A DNA stretch of 64,000 bases from contig JASGKY010000011.1 in the NCBI GenBank assembly GCA_049840435.1, positions 1 through 64,000 on the forward strand, read 5' to 3'. The notes beneath the pieces were generated by a model. The model searched no databases, was not told where the DNA came from, and worked only from the letters and a program-made list of their open reading frames with translations. Source of the stretch: JADLHS01 sp049840435. Its GTDB lineage: Bacteria; Verrucomicrobiota; Verrucomicrobiia; Limisphaerales; JADLHS01. Position numbers and translations under genes: made by a program. Below are positions 20,951-32,400 of this stretch, one piece after another (the stretch's first letter is position 1; every line of letters starts with the position of its first letter).

Positions 20951-23900
20951 ATGAAGACCACTAACCGGTGGCTAAACCGGCGCAACCAATTCGCGACTGT
21001 TGTCATGATCGTAATGGCGGTATTCGGTTTGGGCCGGCAGCTTGCGGCCTATCCACTGCAGACGCTCACGACTAATGTGAACCTGTTCTGTGGTACTGCT
21101 GGGGGTGGCAATGCCGCCGATTTGTTTCCTGGGGCCGTGGCGCCCTTTGGAATGGTCCAGTGGAGTCCGGATACGACCACGCAGTGGCCAGGCGGTTATC
21201 TCTACTCGGATACGCAGATCCATCGGTTTAGCCTCACCCATGCCAGTGGGGCAGGGTGCAATTTCGGTGGCGACTGTGGCTTCACGCCATTTCTTGGGAG
21301 TGTGACCGTCTCGCCTTATAGCAACGCACACTACAGCCGTCTGAACGCCAGCTATTTTTCCACCTTCGCCCACGCCAACGAAGTTGCTTCACCCGGATAT
21401 TATTCCGTCCTATTCACCAACGGAATCCGCACCGAGTTGACGGCGACAACTCGGACGGGGTTTGGCCGGTTCACTTATCCCGCTGGCAACACGGCGAGCA
21501 TGCTCATCAACGCGGGCGGCGATGCCAACGGGACCATCAACGCTTCGATCCAGATCAACGTCGCCGGAAATGAGATCAGTGGCTGGACCCAAATGCCGGG
21601 CATGTGCGGTACGGCCAGCACAAAGCTGTATTTTGATATTGTTTTCGATCAGGCCTTTACCGCTTACGGCGTATGGAACGGCGCAACATTGACCCCCAAT
21701 GGCACGAGTGCTTCAGGGGCGAATACCGGAGTCTATCTCAGTTTCAATTTGCCGAGCGGCGGCACAGTGCTGGCGCGGACGGCGATTTCCTATGTGAGCC
21801 TGGCTAATGCGCAAGCCAATCTACAGGCGGAAAGCCCGAGTGTGAATTTCACCAGTGCCGGGTTCAATGCCATGACGAACTCCGCCAGCACGAACTGGAA
21901 TGGCTATCTCAACAAAATCCAGGTGAGCGGTGGAACGGTGGCGGATACGAAGACTTTCTATACGATGCTCTACCATTGCCTGCAGGCCCCGAGCGTGGTC
22001 AGTGATGTCAACGGTCAATTCACCGGCCTGGACAACAACGTGCATACCGTGGCCGGGCGCACCAAGTATGGCTGGTTTTCAGGTTGGGACATTTATCGCA
22101 GCGAGGTCCAGTTGCTTGCCGTGCTTGATCCGGAACGGGCCAGCGATATGGCGCAGTCGCTGGTTTTGGATGCCCAGTACGGCGGCGGCATGCCCCGGTG
22201 GTCGGTTGCTACGGCGGACTCTGGCATCATGATCGGTGATCCGGCGACGCCCATCATCGCAGGCATGTATGCGTTCGGGGCGACTAATTTCAGCACCACC
22301 AATGCGCTGACCGCGATGGTGAAAGCAGCCGTTAATCCGGTAACAAAAATCATCAATGGCGGCACCACGCAACGCGATGCCAATCGCAATTATCTCAATC
22401 TTGGTTTTATTCCCCAGTATCAAATCGGCGGTTATGCCCCGGTTTCCATGACGTTGGAGTATTGCAGCGCCGATTTTGCCTTGGCTCGATTTGCGCAGGC
22501 TTTGGGCGATACCACCAACTACACGCTGGCCATGAATCGCGCCCAGAACTGGCGCAATCATTTCAACACCAGCTCGGGCTATTTTCAGATGCGGCGCTCT
22601 ACCGGCCTCTGGTCGCCGGGTTTTGTCAGCAATGCTTCGACCTATGACAACTACAACCTCTTCGCCGAAGGCACCGGGGCACAATATATCTGGATGGTGC
22701 CATTCAATCTTAGTTCGCTCGTCAGCATGATGGGTGGGCCGCAGGTAGCGCTCAGCCGGCTCGACACATTTTTCACTCAGATCAATGATAACAATACGAG
22801 CTCGAGCCAATATGCCTATTTGGGCAACGAGCCCTGTGCGGCGACGCCATGGATTTATAATTTTCTCGGGCAACCCTACAAAGCCTCCAGCGTCGTCCGG
22901 CGGGCAGTGACCCAACTCTTTTCGACGTCAACCAGTGGCTTGCCGGGCAATGATGATCTCGGACAGATGTCGTCGTGGTATATCTGGGCAGCGTTAGGCT
23001 TGTATCCGGCGCTTCCTGGTGATGATGTGTTGGTCTTTCACGGGCCGCTCTTTCCGCAGGCAGTTGTTCATTTGGCCAATGGCGATCTGACCATCACCGG
23101 CACCGGTGCGGCAGCCAACGCGCCGTACGTCCAGAGCCTCACTGTGAATGGACTAGCGTTGAGCGAGTCTTGGATTCGGTTTGCAGAGGTTGCCAATGGC
23201 GGGACGTTGGCTTTTGTCATGGGCAACTCCGCAAATACCAATTGGGGTTCAAATCTTTTGCTGGCGCCGCCATCATACATGGACGGCATGACAGCGCCGC
23301 TGGCGCAGAATTATTTTTGGGGAACGGGCCTCGAGTCGAGCGAAGCCCAGCCGACTTGGAACAACACGGTGGACTTTGTGGCCCCGGCTGGTGGCAGTAA
23401 CAATGTGGGCGGCATCCTCGGCGGTTCATCAGTTCCAGAACTGGGCGTTCGAAACGAGAACAGCCAGAGCGGCACTTACGAACTGATGTATTCTGGCAAG
23501 GCGTTGGGCGGGGCCAACAACTATGCGTATTTGAAGGCGTTTGATTTGAGCGGGCAGGGGGTGTCTATCACCAATGGGATGCGGCTTTCCTATTGGGTCT
23601 TTCCCCAAAGTCCCGTCAACAATGGGCTGACGGCGAGCAGCAACAGTGCTTTCGTGGCAGTGGATTTGATTTTCACGGATGGAACGAATTTGCGGGATCG
23701 TGGCCTGACCGATCAACGCGGGGTTGGCATCCATCCAAAGTTTCAAGGTGGTTCGCTGGTGCTGGATACTTGGAATTATGTGGCTGTTGATTTGACGCCG
23801 CTAGCAGGCAAGACCGTAAGTCGCATCGATTTTGGTTTTGATCGCCCCGGCGGCAATGGTGGTTATCGCGGGTACGTGGATGATCTGGCGATCACTACTC

Positions 23901-25432
23901 CCGCGAACTGGGCAGGCTCGGATCTGGCACTCAACAAACCAACCAGCACTGATAGCGAGCAGGCCGGGAATCTGGCCAGCAATGGCAATGACGGCAATTC
24001 TGGAACGCGGTGGAGTGCGAATGATGGGAACGCCAATCACTGGTGGCAGGTGGATTTAGGCACCGTCTGCAATTTGACTGGTGACGAGGTGACTTGGGAA
24101 AAGAACGGGGCAATTTATAACTACACGGTGGCAGTATCGCTCGACAATGCGAATTGGACGCAAGTCGTCAACAAAACCGCAAACGCCAGCACGGCCCGAA
24201 CCCAGGCAGATGTATATCTCGCCACGGCGCGTTATGTGCGGCTCACAGTGACGGGATTGTCAGCGGGGAATTGGGCGAGCTTTTCGGAAATGCGGGTGTT
24301 GGGAAAAGCCGTGGCGTTGCCCGCGACGCCGAGCAATCTGGTCGCGACTGCCGGCTACAAGCTTGTCAGTTTGAACTGGTCAGCCGCAGCCGACGCGACG
24401 AGTTACGCCATCAAACGCGCGACCGTCAGCGGCGCTGAGACGATGATCGCCACAACGATAGGTACTAATTACGTGGACCGGAATTTAGTCAACGGCACGA
24501 AGTACTACTACGTGATTTCGGCAACAAACCTTCAGGGATCGAGTGTAAATTCCAGCGAAGTGGCGGCCACGCCGGCAGCCCCATTACCTGGCACTTTCGC
24601 TGCCGCGGTGGTCACCAATAATCCGCTCGCTTATTGGCCGTTGACCGAAACAAATGGCGCGGTCGCTTACGATCTGGTGGGCGGCTACAACGGCAGCTAT
24701 GTCGGGGGCGTCACGCTCGGCCAACCGGGAGTGGCGTTGGCGGGTTTCGTTCCGCCCCGCTATGCGGCGCTCTTTGACGGCACCTCGGGTTATGTCGCCA
24801 TTCCCAACGGGCCGTTCAATCTCACCAATGCCATTAGCACAATCGCGTGGGTCAAAGTTCCGACCATCTCGCATTTTTCGGGCATCATGGGGCACACGGA
24901 TAGTTCCTGGCGGATGAGCATCAACGGGTCTGGTCAGCCGGGTGGCTCGGATGGTGGTAGCGATGTCACCAGCCCCACTTCGATCCTTGGGAGCAGTTGG
25001 CACTTGGTTGTCTATACCTATACCGGCGTTCCAAATGTTGCCAACAATGGAGCGCTCTATGTAGATGGCGCGCTGAAGGCACAAGGCACGGTTCCACAAC
25101 CCAACGGGAGCAACTCGGACGTCTGGATTGGTGGTTCACCCGACTATGGCACGAGCCGGCTCTTGGCTGGGAGTATTGCGCATGCGGCAGTTTTCACTAA
25201 CGCGCTCACGGCCGCTCAAGTGTTGACGCTTTACAAAGCCAGCACCAACCCTCCGCCCGCTTTCTTGAAAATTGTTCCCGGTGGGACAGGAAATCTGATT
25301 CTCGATTGGTATCCCGGCACGTTGTTGCAAGCCACGAATCTCGGCGGTCCATGGACTACCAACGTCGCCGTCGCACCGCTGGCGCTCGCTCCGACGAATT
25401 CCCAAATGTATTTTCGGGTGCTCGTAAATTAG
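20951..25432 (+). CDS. GH92 alpha-mannosidase with discoidin, FN3 and LamG modules
   Basis: A large secreted GH92 enzyme (~1490 residues from ATG 20951; an upstream GTG at 20927 is less likely). The signal peptide region is FATVVMIVMAVFGLGRQLAA. The GH92 domain occupies roughly residues 30-800: VNLFCGTAGGGNAADLFPGA, GWDIYRSEVQLLA and the signature GNDDLGQMSSWYIW. It is followed by a beta-sandwich, a discoidin domain (NKPTSTDSEQ to LTVTGLSAGNW), an FN3 domain (ATPSNLVATAGYKLVSLNW), a LamG domain (NPLAYWPLTETNGAVAYDL) and the shared C-terminal module (LQATNLGGPW ending YFRVLVN). It is intact, unlike the neighbouring GH92 gene, of which it is a diverged paralogue. It probably removes terminal alpha-mannose at the cell surface. 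Confidence 0.92.
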   Translation: MKTTNRWLNRRNQFATVVMIVMAVFGLGRQLAAYPLQTLTTNVNLFCGTAGGGNAADLFPGAVAPFGMVQWSPDTTTQWPGGYLYSDTQIHRFSLTHASGAGCNFGGDCGFTPFLGSVTVSPYSNAHYSRLNASYFSTFAHANEVASPGYYSVLFTNGIRTELTATTRTGFGRFTYPAGNTASMLINAGGDANGTINASIQINVAGNEISGWTQMPGMCGTASTKLYFDIVFDQAFTAYGVWNGATLTPNGTSASGANTGVYLSFNLPSGGTVLARTAISYVSLANAQANLQAESPSVNFTSAGFNAMTNSASTNWNGYLNKIQVSGGTVADTKTFYTMLYHCLQAPSVVSDVNGQFTGLDNNVHTVAGRTKYGWFSGWDIYRSEVQLLAVLDPERASDMAQSLVLDAQYGGGMPRWSVATADSGIMIGDPATPIIAGMYAFGATNFSTTNALTAMVKAAVNPVTKIINGGTTQRDANRNYLNLGFIPQYQIGGYAPVSMTLEYCSADFALARFAQALGDTTNYTLAMNRAQNWRNHFNTSSGYFQMRRSTGLWSPGFVSNASTYDNYNLFAEGTGAQYIWMVPFNLSSLVSMMGGPQVALSRLDTFFTQINDNNTSSSQYAYLGNEPCAATPWIYNFLGQPYKASSVVRRAVTQLFSTSTSGLPGNDDLGQMSSWYIWAALGLYPALPGDDVLVFHGPLFPQAVVHLANGDLTITGTGAAANAPYVQSLTVNGLALSESWIRFAEVANGGTLAFVMGNSANTNWGSNLLLAPPSYMDGMTAPLAQNYFWGTGLESSEAQPTWNNTVDFVAPAGGSNNVGGILGGSSVPELGVRNENSQSGTYELMYSGKALGGANNYAYLKAFDLSGQGVSITNGMRLSYWVFPQSPVNNGLTASSNSAFVAVDLIFTDGTNLRDRGLTDQRGVGIHPKFQGGSLVLDTWNYVAVDLTPLAGKTVSRIDFGFDRPGGNGGYRGYVDDLAITTPANWAGSDLALNKPTSTDSEQAGNLASNGNDGNSGTRWSANDGNANHWWQVDLGTVCNLTGDEVTWEKNGAIYNYTVAVSLDNANWTQVVNKTANASTARTQADVYLATARYVRLTVTGLSAGNWASFSEMRVLGKAVALPATPSNLVATAGYKLVSLNWSAAADATSYAIKRATVSGAETMIATTIGTNYVDRNLVNGTKYYYVISATNLQGSSVNSSEVAATPAAPLPGTFAAAVVTNNPLAYWPLTETNGAVAYDLVGGYNGSYVGGVTLGQPGVALAGFVPPRYAALFDGTSGYVAIPNGPFNLTNAISTIAWVKVPTISHFSGIMGHTDSSWRMSINGSGQPGGSDGGSDVTSPTSILGSSWHLVVYTYTGVPNVANNGALYVDGALKAQGTVPQPNGSNSDVWIGGSPDYGTSRLLAGSIAHAAVFTNALTAAQVLTLYKASTNPPPAFLKIVPGGTGNLILDWYPGTLLQATNLGGPWTTNVAVAPLALAPTNSQMYFRVLVN

Positions 25433-25580
25433 TTGCGGTAGTTGTGATTTAATCTCGCCTTCTTCGTTGGTTTTTCGCGCTGCAGAGCACTTCTATCATC
25501 GCCTGCTCGGTGTTTTTCTTCGTTGGTAGCTTCCTTCCAACAGGTGATTAGGGCTATTCGGCCCGCTTTTTTGGCGATGT

Positions 25581-25629
25581 GGGCCATTTGGCCCGTTATC
25601 CGGTTCACTCGGGCCATCTGAGTCGTTGG
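25581..25629 (+). repeat. Copy 2 of the short dispersed repeat
   Basis: A 49-base element that aligns without gaps to 33300-33348. It begins with the near-palindrome GGGCCATTTGGCCC and ends GGGCCATCTGAGTCGTTGG. It lies 23 bases upstream of the likely start of the LacZ-type gene, so it could be in that gene's 5' untranslated region. Confidence 0.6.
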
Positions 25630-25652
25630 AAGCTATAAGAAGACCCGTCAGA

Positions 25653-28600
25653 ATGGGAAGCGTGTCCACGATTTATATGTATAAAACAAGCGGGTGGTGT
25701 CGGCTGATGGTGCTGTTGAGTGTTGTGGTGGCAATTTTCCCACGCGGCCAGGTTTTGGCGCAAGCCCCGTTGCCGCCGGAGATTGAGGACCCCGAATGCC
25801 TTGGCATCAACAAGCAGCCTGCACATGCCACGCTGATGCCTTACGCCAGTTTGAAAGAAGCGCTTACGGCCAAGCGTCACGATTCGTCATTTTGCGTGAG
25901 TCTGAATGGGCTGTGGAAGTTTAACTGGGTGCGAGAGCCTTCATTGCGTCCGGTTGATTTTTATAAAACCGATTTTGACGCGAGTGGCTGGAAGGAAATT
26001 CCTGTGCCGTCCTGTTGGCAGCTTCAAGGCTATGGCACGCCGATCTACCGAAATCTCGGCTACACGTTCGAAAAAAACTGGCCTCATGTTTTGACCGAGC
26101 CGCCCAAGAATTATACCGCCTACGTGGAGCGGGACCCGGTGGGGAGCTACCGCCGTGAGTTTGAAGTGCCCAAGGACTGGGATGGCCGCCGGATATTTAT
26201 CACCTTTGATGGAGTGGACTCCGCCTTTTTTCTCTGGATCAATGGCCAGAAGGTCGGGTTCAGCGTCAACAGCCGGAACGCGGCCGAGTTCGATATCACC
26301 CAATTCTTAAAACCCGGCAAAAATCTGCTGGCAGCTGAAGTTTATACCTACTCGGCGGGGAGCTACATCGAGGATCAGGATATGTGGCGCATGAGCGGCA
26401 TCTTTCGCAACGTCACCTTGTGGAGCGCTCCCGACGTGCATCTTCGCGATTTCTTCGTGCAGACCGATCTGGATGCGAAATATCAAGACGCCACGTTGAG
26501 TGCGACGGCCAAGATCCGAAACTTTTCCGATCAATCGGCCGCTGCGCGTGAGTTACAGGTGGAGTTGTTCGATAACAAAGGCCGTTCGGTTGCTAAGGGA
26601 CAGGCCGCAATCCCAGCTCTCAACGCGGGTGCAGAAACGGCGGTGGTGGTCAGCTTCCCGGTTACCCGTCCCACCAAGTGGACGGCGGAAACGCCTAATC
26701 TCTATACGACGGTGCTATCGCTTTCCGGCGGCAAGTCCGGCGAGATCATTTCCACCAAAACCGGATTCCGAAAAATTGAGATCAAAGATCGCGTGTTCAT
26801 GGTTAACGGCCAGCCGGTGAAACTCAAGGGCGCCAACCGACACGAGAACTGGCCGGACACGGGGCATTATGTTCCGGAAGAAAAAATGGTTCGTGATCTC
26901 GAAGTCCTGAAGCAAGGCAACGCCAACCATGTTCGCACTTGTCACTATTCTGATGACCCGCGCTGGTACGAGCTGTGTGATGAATGGGGCATTTACCTAA
27001 ATGCCGAGGCCAATTGCGAATGTCACGGTTATGGGAGCGTGCTGGACCGCGAGCCGAAGTACGAGAAGGCCATCGTGGGTCGCAGTGTGGATAACGTGGA
27101 AAATTTCAAGAATCACGCTTCCGTTGTGATGTGGTCGTTAGGTAACGAGTGCGGCGGTGGGACAAATTTTGTTTCCGCATTGCGCGCCGTCAAAGCGATC
27201 GATGTCAGCCGACCAGTACATTACGAGCCGTTTGACATCGGCGATAAAAATCCGGCGGACATCGATAGCCACATGTATACTGGCGTCGCCGAAACGGAAC
27301 GCATCGCGACCGACAGCCGATACACCAAACCATTTTACCTATGTGAGTATGCCCACGCGATGTTCAATTCGATGGGGTCGCTCGGAGATTATGATGACGT
27401 TTTCGACAAGTATCCGGCATTGATGGGCGGTGCGATCTGGGAATGGGAGGATCAGGGCATTTGGAATCGTCGCGATCCGAAACGGCAGTTCCTCGCGTAC
27501 GGCGGTGGGTTTGGAGATTATCCGAACGACCACTATTTCATCCATAAGGGCGTAGTGTTTTCGGATCGGTCGCCCAAGCCGCATTACTCCGAAATGAAGC
27601 GGGTCTTTCAGTGGATCGGCATCACGGCGGAAGATCTGGCCGTGGGCAAAATTAAAATCCGCAACAAATACGCTTTCTTAAACCTGGACCAGTTCAAAGG
27701 CCACTGGACCTTGTCAGAAGATGGGGTGGTGATTGACAAGGGCGAGTTGGCGACCTTGGCGCTTGCGCCGGGCGCGCAACAATCCGTAGCCATCAGCTTG
27801 AAGAAGTTGAGCCTCGTGCCTGGTGCAACCTATGTGCTGCGCGTTGCGTTTACGCTGGCGCAAGATCAGATGTGGGCCAAGGCTGGTTACGAGGTTGCTG
27901 CCGGTCAGTTTAAGTTGCCCAGGCAGATTCCAGCCTTGGTGGCAAAGGCAGCGGAGATGCCTCCGGTTCGCTTGGAGCAGACGGGCGACAAGATCACGGT
28001 CATCGGCACGGGCTTCTCGGTCATATTCGACAAGACGGAAGGAACAATTTCACAACTGGTCCGGGATGGAAAAAATCTTCTGATCGCGGGTGGTGGACCT
28101 CGTTTGAATCTCTGGCGGGCGCCGCACCAGAAGGACGACATGTGGGCTTACAAGGACTGGCGCAACGCTGGTCTGAATAACTTGGAATGGTCGGTCACGC
28201 ACATCAGTGCCACGCCAGTTTCCGCTTCCGCAGTGCGCGTGGAAACTACCGTGAAGGGGATTGGTAAAAATCGCTTCAGCGTCATTCATTCTGCCGCTTA
28301 CACCATTTACGGCGATGGTTCGGTGGCGGTGGACAACGCCGTTCTGCCCCAAGGGCGGAAAATTCCGCTCGCCCGCATGGGGGTGCGCCTGCAATTGGAC
28401 AAGGCGCTGGACCAATTCACCTATTTGGGACGAGGGCCGACGGAAAACTATTCCGACCGTAAGCGTGGTTCTGATTTCGGCCTTTATGGCAGCACGGTGC
28501 GCGAACAGCTGACGCCTTATGCCAAGCCAATGGAATGCGGCAACCACGAAGAGGTGCGCTGGGCGGCGATGAGCGGAAAACAAAGGCCCACCTTGCTGGT

Positions 28601-29363
28601 GCAAGCTGAGGATACCGACCTACAAGTGTCGGCGCTACCCTACACAGACGAAGTGATGACGCCGGTCGAGTATTCTGTTGATCTGCCTGAAAGTGTCAGC
28701 ACGGTGGTCAATGTAGCCAGTCGAACTCTGGGCGTTGGCTCTAATGGCTGCGGCCCCCGTCCGCTCGAGCCGTATATGCTGTGGTCCGTCCCGGCGGATT
28801 TTTCATATGTCCTGCGATTATTGCCTGCTGGACAAAATACGTTCGCAGCTGCGGGGCGCTTAGTCGCTCCGCAGGATCGCTTCAAGCCAGTCTTGGACAA
28901 ATCGGCAAACACCTCAGGTGCGCTCAAGGGAAAGGTAATCGCCTCCAGCAGTTATGAAACGGGGGAGGGAGCCCCAGCGCATGCTGTGGACGGTAACAGT
29001 GACACTTTCTGGCACAGCCGTTGGAGCGGCGTAGGCGCCCAGCCGCCGCATTTTCTTGTGATCGATTATGCGCAGCCGCGGAAGATTGCGACGCTGCGGT
29101 ATCTCGCGCGGGCGGATGGCGAGAATGGCCATGTGAAGGATTACGAAGTCTATCTGAGCAAGGATGGTCAGGAGTGGGGCCGCCCAGTTGCCAAAGGCCA
29201 GATTGCGCGAGACAAGGATGAGGAAACCATTTCGCTCTCGCAATCGGCGCCGAGCCGTTACCTGAAATTCGTGATGCTGAGCGAGCATGGCGGTCGCGCA
29301 TTCGCTACCGTCGCAGAATTGGAAGCCTTTGAGGCAGATAGCCAGGCCAGCACTTCGCCTTGA
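25653..29363 (+). CDS. LacZ-type GH2 beta-galactosidase with C-terminal discoidin domain
   Basis: About 1236 residues. The frame opens at TTG 25626; ATG 25653 or ATG 25677 fit the signal peptide (LMVLLSVVVAIFPRGQVLAQ) better. Domain order is the LacZ one: sugar-binding domain (FNWVREPSLRPVDFY, VPSCWQLQGYGTPIYRN), Ig domain, TIM barrel with acid/base Glu499 in MWSLGNECGGG and nucleophile Glu565 in YLCEYAHAM, a third Ig domain, and the beta-galactosidase small chain (YLGRGPTENYSDRK). Residues after ~1090 form a discoidin domain (GEGAPAHAVDGNSDTFWHSRW). LacZ is normally ~1020 residues; the extra length is the signal peptide plus this module. Unlike most large secreted proteins nearby it lacks the shared YRL C-terminal module. 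Confidence 0.94.
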   Translation: MGSVSTIYMYKTSGWCRLMVLLSVVVAIFPRGQVLAQAPLPPEIEDPECLGINKQPAHATLMPYASLKEALTAKRHDSSFCVSLNGLWKFNWVREPSLRPVDFYKTDFDASGWKEIPVPSCWQLQGYGTPIYRNLGYTFEKNWPHVLTEPPKNYTAYVERDPVGSYRREFEVPKDWDGRRIFITFDGVDSAFFLWINGQKVGFSVNSRNAAEFDITQFLKPGKNLLAAEVYTYSAGSYIEDQDMWRMSGIFRNVTLWSAPDVHLRDFFVQTDLDAKYQDATLSATAKIRNFSDQSAAARELQVELFDNKGRSVAKGQAAIPALNAGAETAVVVSFPVTRPTKWTAETPNLYTTVLSLSGGKSGEIISTKTGFRKIEIKDRVFMVNGQPVKLKGANRHENWPDTGHYVPEEKMVRDLEVLKQGNANHVRTCHYSDDPRWYELCDEWGIYLNAEANCECHGYGSVLDREPKYEKAIVGRSVDNVENFKNHASVVMWSLGNECGGGTNFVSALRAVKAIDVSRPVHYEPFDIGDKNPADIDSHMYTGVAETERIATDSRYTKPFYLCEYAHAMFNSMGSLGDYDDVFDKYPALMGGAIWEWEDQGIWNRRDPKRQFLAYGGGFGDYPNDHYFIHKGVVFSDRSPKPHYSEMKRVFQWIGITAEDLAVGKIKIRNKYAFLNLDQFKGHWTLSEDGVVIDKGELATLALAPGAQQSVAISLKKLSLVPGATYVLRVAFTLAQDQMWAKAGYEVAAGQFKLPRQIPALVAKAAEMPPVRLEQTGDKITVIGTGFSVIFDKTEGTISQLVRDGKNLLIAGGGPRLNLWRAPHQKDDMWAYKDWRNAGLNNLEWSVTHISATPVSASAVRVETTVKGIGKNRFSVIHSAAYTIYGDGSVAVDNAVLPQGRKIPLARMGVRLQLDKALDQFTYLGRGPTENYSDRKRGSDFGLYGSTVREQLTPYAKPMECGNHEEVRWAAMSGKQRPTLLVQAEDTDLQVSALPYTDEVMTPVEYSVDLPESVSTVVNVASRTLGVGSNGCGPRPLEPYMLWSVPADFSYVLRLLPAGQNTFAAAGRLVAPQDRFKPVLDKSANTSGALKGKVIASSSYETGEGAPAHAVDGNSDTFWHSRWSGVGAQPPHFLVIDYAQPRKIATLRYLARADGENGHVKDYEVYLSKDGQEWGRPVAKGQIARDKDEETISLSQSAPSRYLKFVMLSEHGGRAFATVAELEAFEADSQASTSP

Positions 29364-29417
29364 TCTCATTTAGTAGTTAGTAGTTATCAAACCGAAAACC
29401 AAACAACCAACCCATCG

Positions 29418-32400
29418 ATGAGAAAACCGCTCGTTATGAAAATAGATACATGGAACAAATGTTGGCGCTACGCTATCGCCAGCGTGGTGTCCGTTCTGGC
29501 CCTGGCCGCCCAAGCGCAAGTTCCCGCAACCCTGACGGATTTTGGCGCCACGCCTCCGACTCCCGGAGTGGATGACATTTCCCAATTAACAACACCAGCC
29601 GGCCCCAACAACCCGGATGGCTTGAACTACTACTTTGATAACGGCACCCCTCCAGGACAAACCTTCACGACGGGAAGCAACCCCAATGGATATGTGCTGA
29701 ACTCGCTTTACGTTGCAACCGCTGGGAATAGCGGGGGCAGTCTCCCCGTTGCCGGACAAGCTTACGTGCTGCGCATTTACTCGGTGTCAGGCAGCGCTGC
29801 AACATTATTGGTCACCTACCAATCCCAGAATGGGTTTCTGTTCACGGAGACAGATTGGCTCCAGTGGACGGGCCTTAATTTTGGACTTCAGCCGAACACA
29901 CAATATGCCTACTCGTTCAGACGAGTCACTGGCGGCTGGGAAAACATGGCTAATGTCGCCGGCAATCTTTATGCAGGTGGCGAAGTGGTCTTGATTCCCA
30001 CGGCAGGCGGGAATATGACGCTGGGCGCCAGCCATGATTTTGACGCGTCATTCAGTGTCGGCTTGAGCGTGCCCAGCGCGATTCTGGTGAATACGCCGCT
30101 CATCGCTCCGCAAGCAGCCGTGACCGCAGGGACCGCGGTGACGATCAGCACGGCCCCGGCAGTCGGCCCGGGCCCGCTGTATTATCAATGGCAAACGGAT
30201 GGCGGCAGCGGCGGAACGCTGACGAACATTCCAGCGGCAACAAGCTCGGCCCTTTCTGTGACCACGACAGGAATGATTCCGGGCAGTTATCGCTATGCCG
30301 TGGTCGTGACCAATAGCACCAGTTCAGTTACCAGCTCGGTGCAAACGCTGGCGATTTATCGGGTTGGCCCGGCGACTCTCTCAGATGTGACCAGCGTTCT
30401 TCCCGGAGGCTTGGACATTACTCAATTGGTCGGCGGTGGCGATCGCGATGGCTTGAATTACTATACCGACAACGCCAACGCCCCGGGCCAGACCTTCACG
30501 ACTGGCGCAAACGCGCAAGGTTACAGCCTCCGGGCAATCTCCATTGGCACTGGCGGTGGGACAGCCAACGGCACGACCACGCCTCAAGGTTACAATCTTT
30601 ACATCTACTCGATCAGCGGGAACAACGCGACATTGCTGGCGAACTTCACTAACACGACCAGTTTTTCGTTTCCGTATGGCGACTTTATGACTTGGGATGG
30701 ATTTGACCCGGTGACACTCAAGCCCAATACCACTTACGCTTACACGGTTCGTCGCAATACGGCGGGCTGGGCGGGGCTGGCCTGTAGTCCGACAGGGAAC
30801 GACCTGCTGTCGGGCGGACAAATTTGTTTAATTCCCGCCGCCGGCGGACTGGTCACTTTTGGCACCACCGGAACATCGGATGCCGTGTTTAATATTGTCG
30901 CACCTCCCATCGGAGTGCCCGTTGCACCGTTGGTCAGTCCGATCGCTATCGCTCCCTCCCAGATTGTGGAAGTTGGAACTGCCGTGACCCTTTCGGAGGT
31001 AGCCTCGGGTGGCACGCTGCATTATGTCTGGCGGACCGACGGTGGCTCTGGCGGTGCGCTTACCAACATCCCGTCCAGTGACGCATCCAATCTGGTGTTC
31101 AACACGACGGGCCGGAGCGTGGGCGCGTATCGTTATGATGTGATTGTGGCTAACACCTATGGTTCGACGACCAGCGCTGTGACCAGTGTGACCATTACTT
31201 ACACCAATACGACGGGGACGCTGACTGACATCGGCCTTGCGGATCCGTTGCCGGTTGCTGATGACATCGCGCAATTGATCTTAGGCGCTGGAAATCCGGA
31301 TGGGCTGAATTACTACACCGACAATTCGATGGTGCCAGGGCAAACCTTTACAACCGGGAGTAACCCGAATGGCTACACGCTGACCACACTGGCGGTGCAC
31401 ATGGCCGGCGGTGCAGGCGGGTTGCCGGCGGCGGGCCAGGTTTATCAGCTGCGCATTTATTCCATCTCAAGCGGGGCCGCGGCGCTATACGCAACGTTTA
31501 GTTCCCAACCCGCCTTCACCTACGTCAGCGCGGATTGGTTGCGTTGGTCTGGTTTGAACCTGCCGCTGGCCAAAGACAAAACCTACGCCTACACGTTCGG
31601 CAGGATTTCCACCGGCGGTGGTTGGGAGAACTTGGGGAACGTGGCTGGCATTGGTTACGCGGGGGGCGAAGTGGCCCTGATTGCTCCCAATGGCGGGCCG
31701 ATCACGTTTGGCAACAGCCATGATTTTGATGCCACCTTTGTGGTAGGACTTGCCGTTGCTGGCTATCCAAACGTCGCACCCTCTGTGCTTGCGCCAGCGA
31801 GCATTGTCTATGCGGGATCACCGGTAACGGTGACTGCTGCCGTGAGTGGGACAGGACCGTTCACTTATCAATGGCAGACGGATGGGGGTAACGTCGGTAT
31901 TCTGACAAATATTCCGGGCGCAACCAATCCGACCTTGGCCGTGAATACAACGGGCTTGGATGGGCTGACGGTTGCTTACCGTTTGGTTGCTTCCAATGGT
32001 GCTGGTTCGACCACAAATCAAGCGGCCTTCCTGACCGTCAATCCAGCAAGTGGACCGATTGTCCGGGTCGGATTTGATACGGCACCAACGACCGCCGATC
32101 GGTTTGTCGGTGGCGCGGTCACATTCACGGCGGCGTTCGATGGAACGCTGCCCATTTCCTATCAATGGCAGGTGGACAAAGGCTCTGGCGCGACGAATAT
32201 CGTCGGTCAGATCGGCACAACTCTAGTGCTCACCAACCTTCACGTGTCTGACTCAGGCAACTACAGTCTCCACGCCGTAAACTCGAGCGGGACGTCTGAT
32301 AGTACCGCAGCACCCTTGACCGTTTTTGCTCAACCAGCGGGGCCGGTGACGGTGAATTTCCAATACCGTTCCTTCGAGGGCGGACATGATGTGGGTGTGT

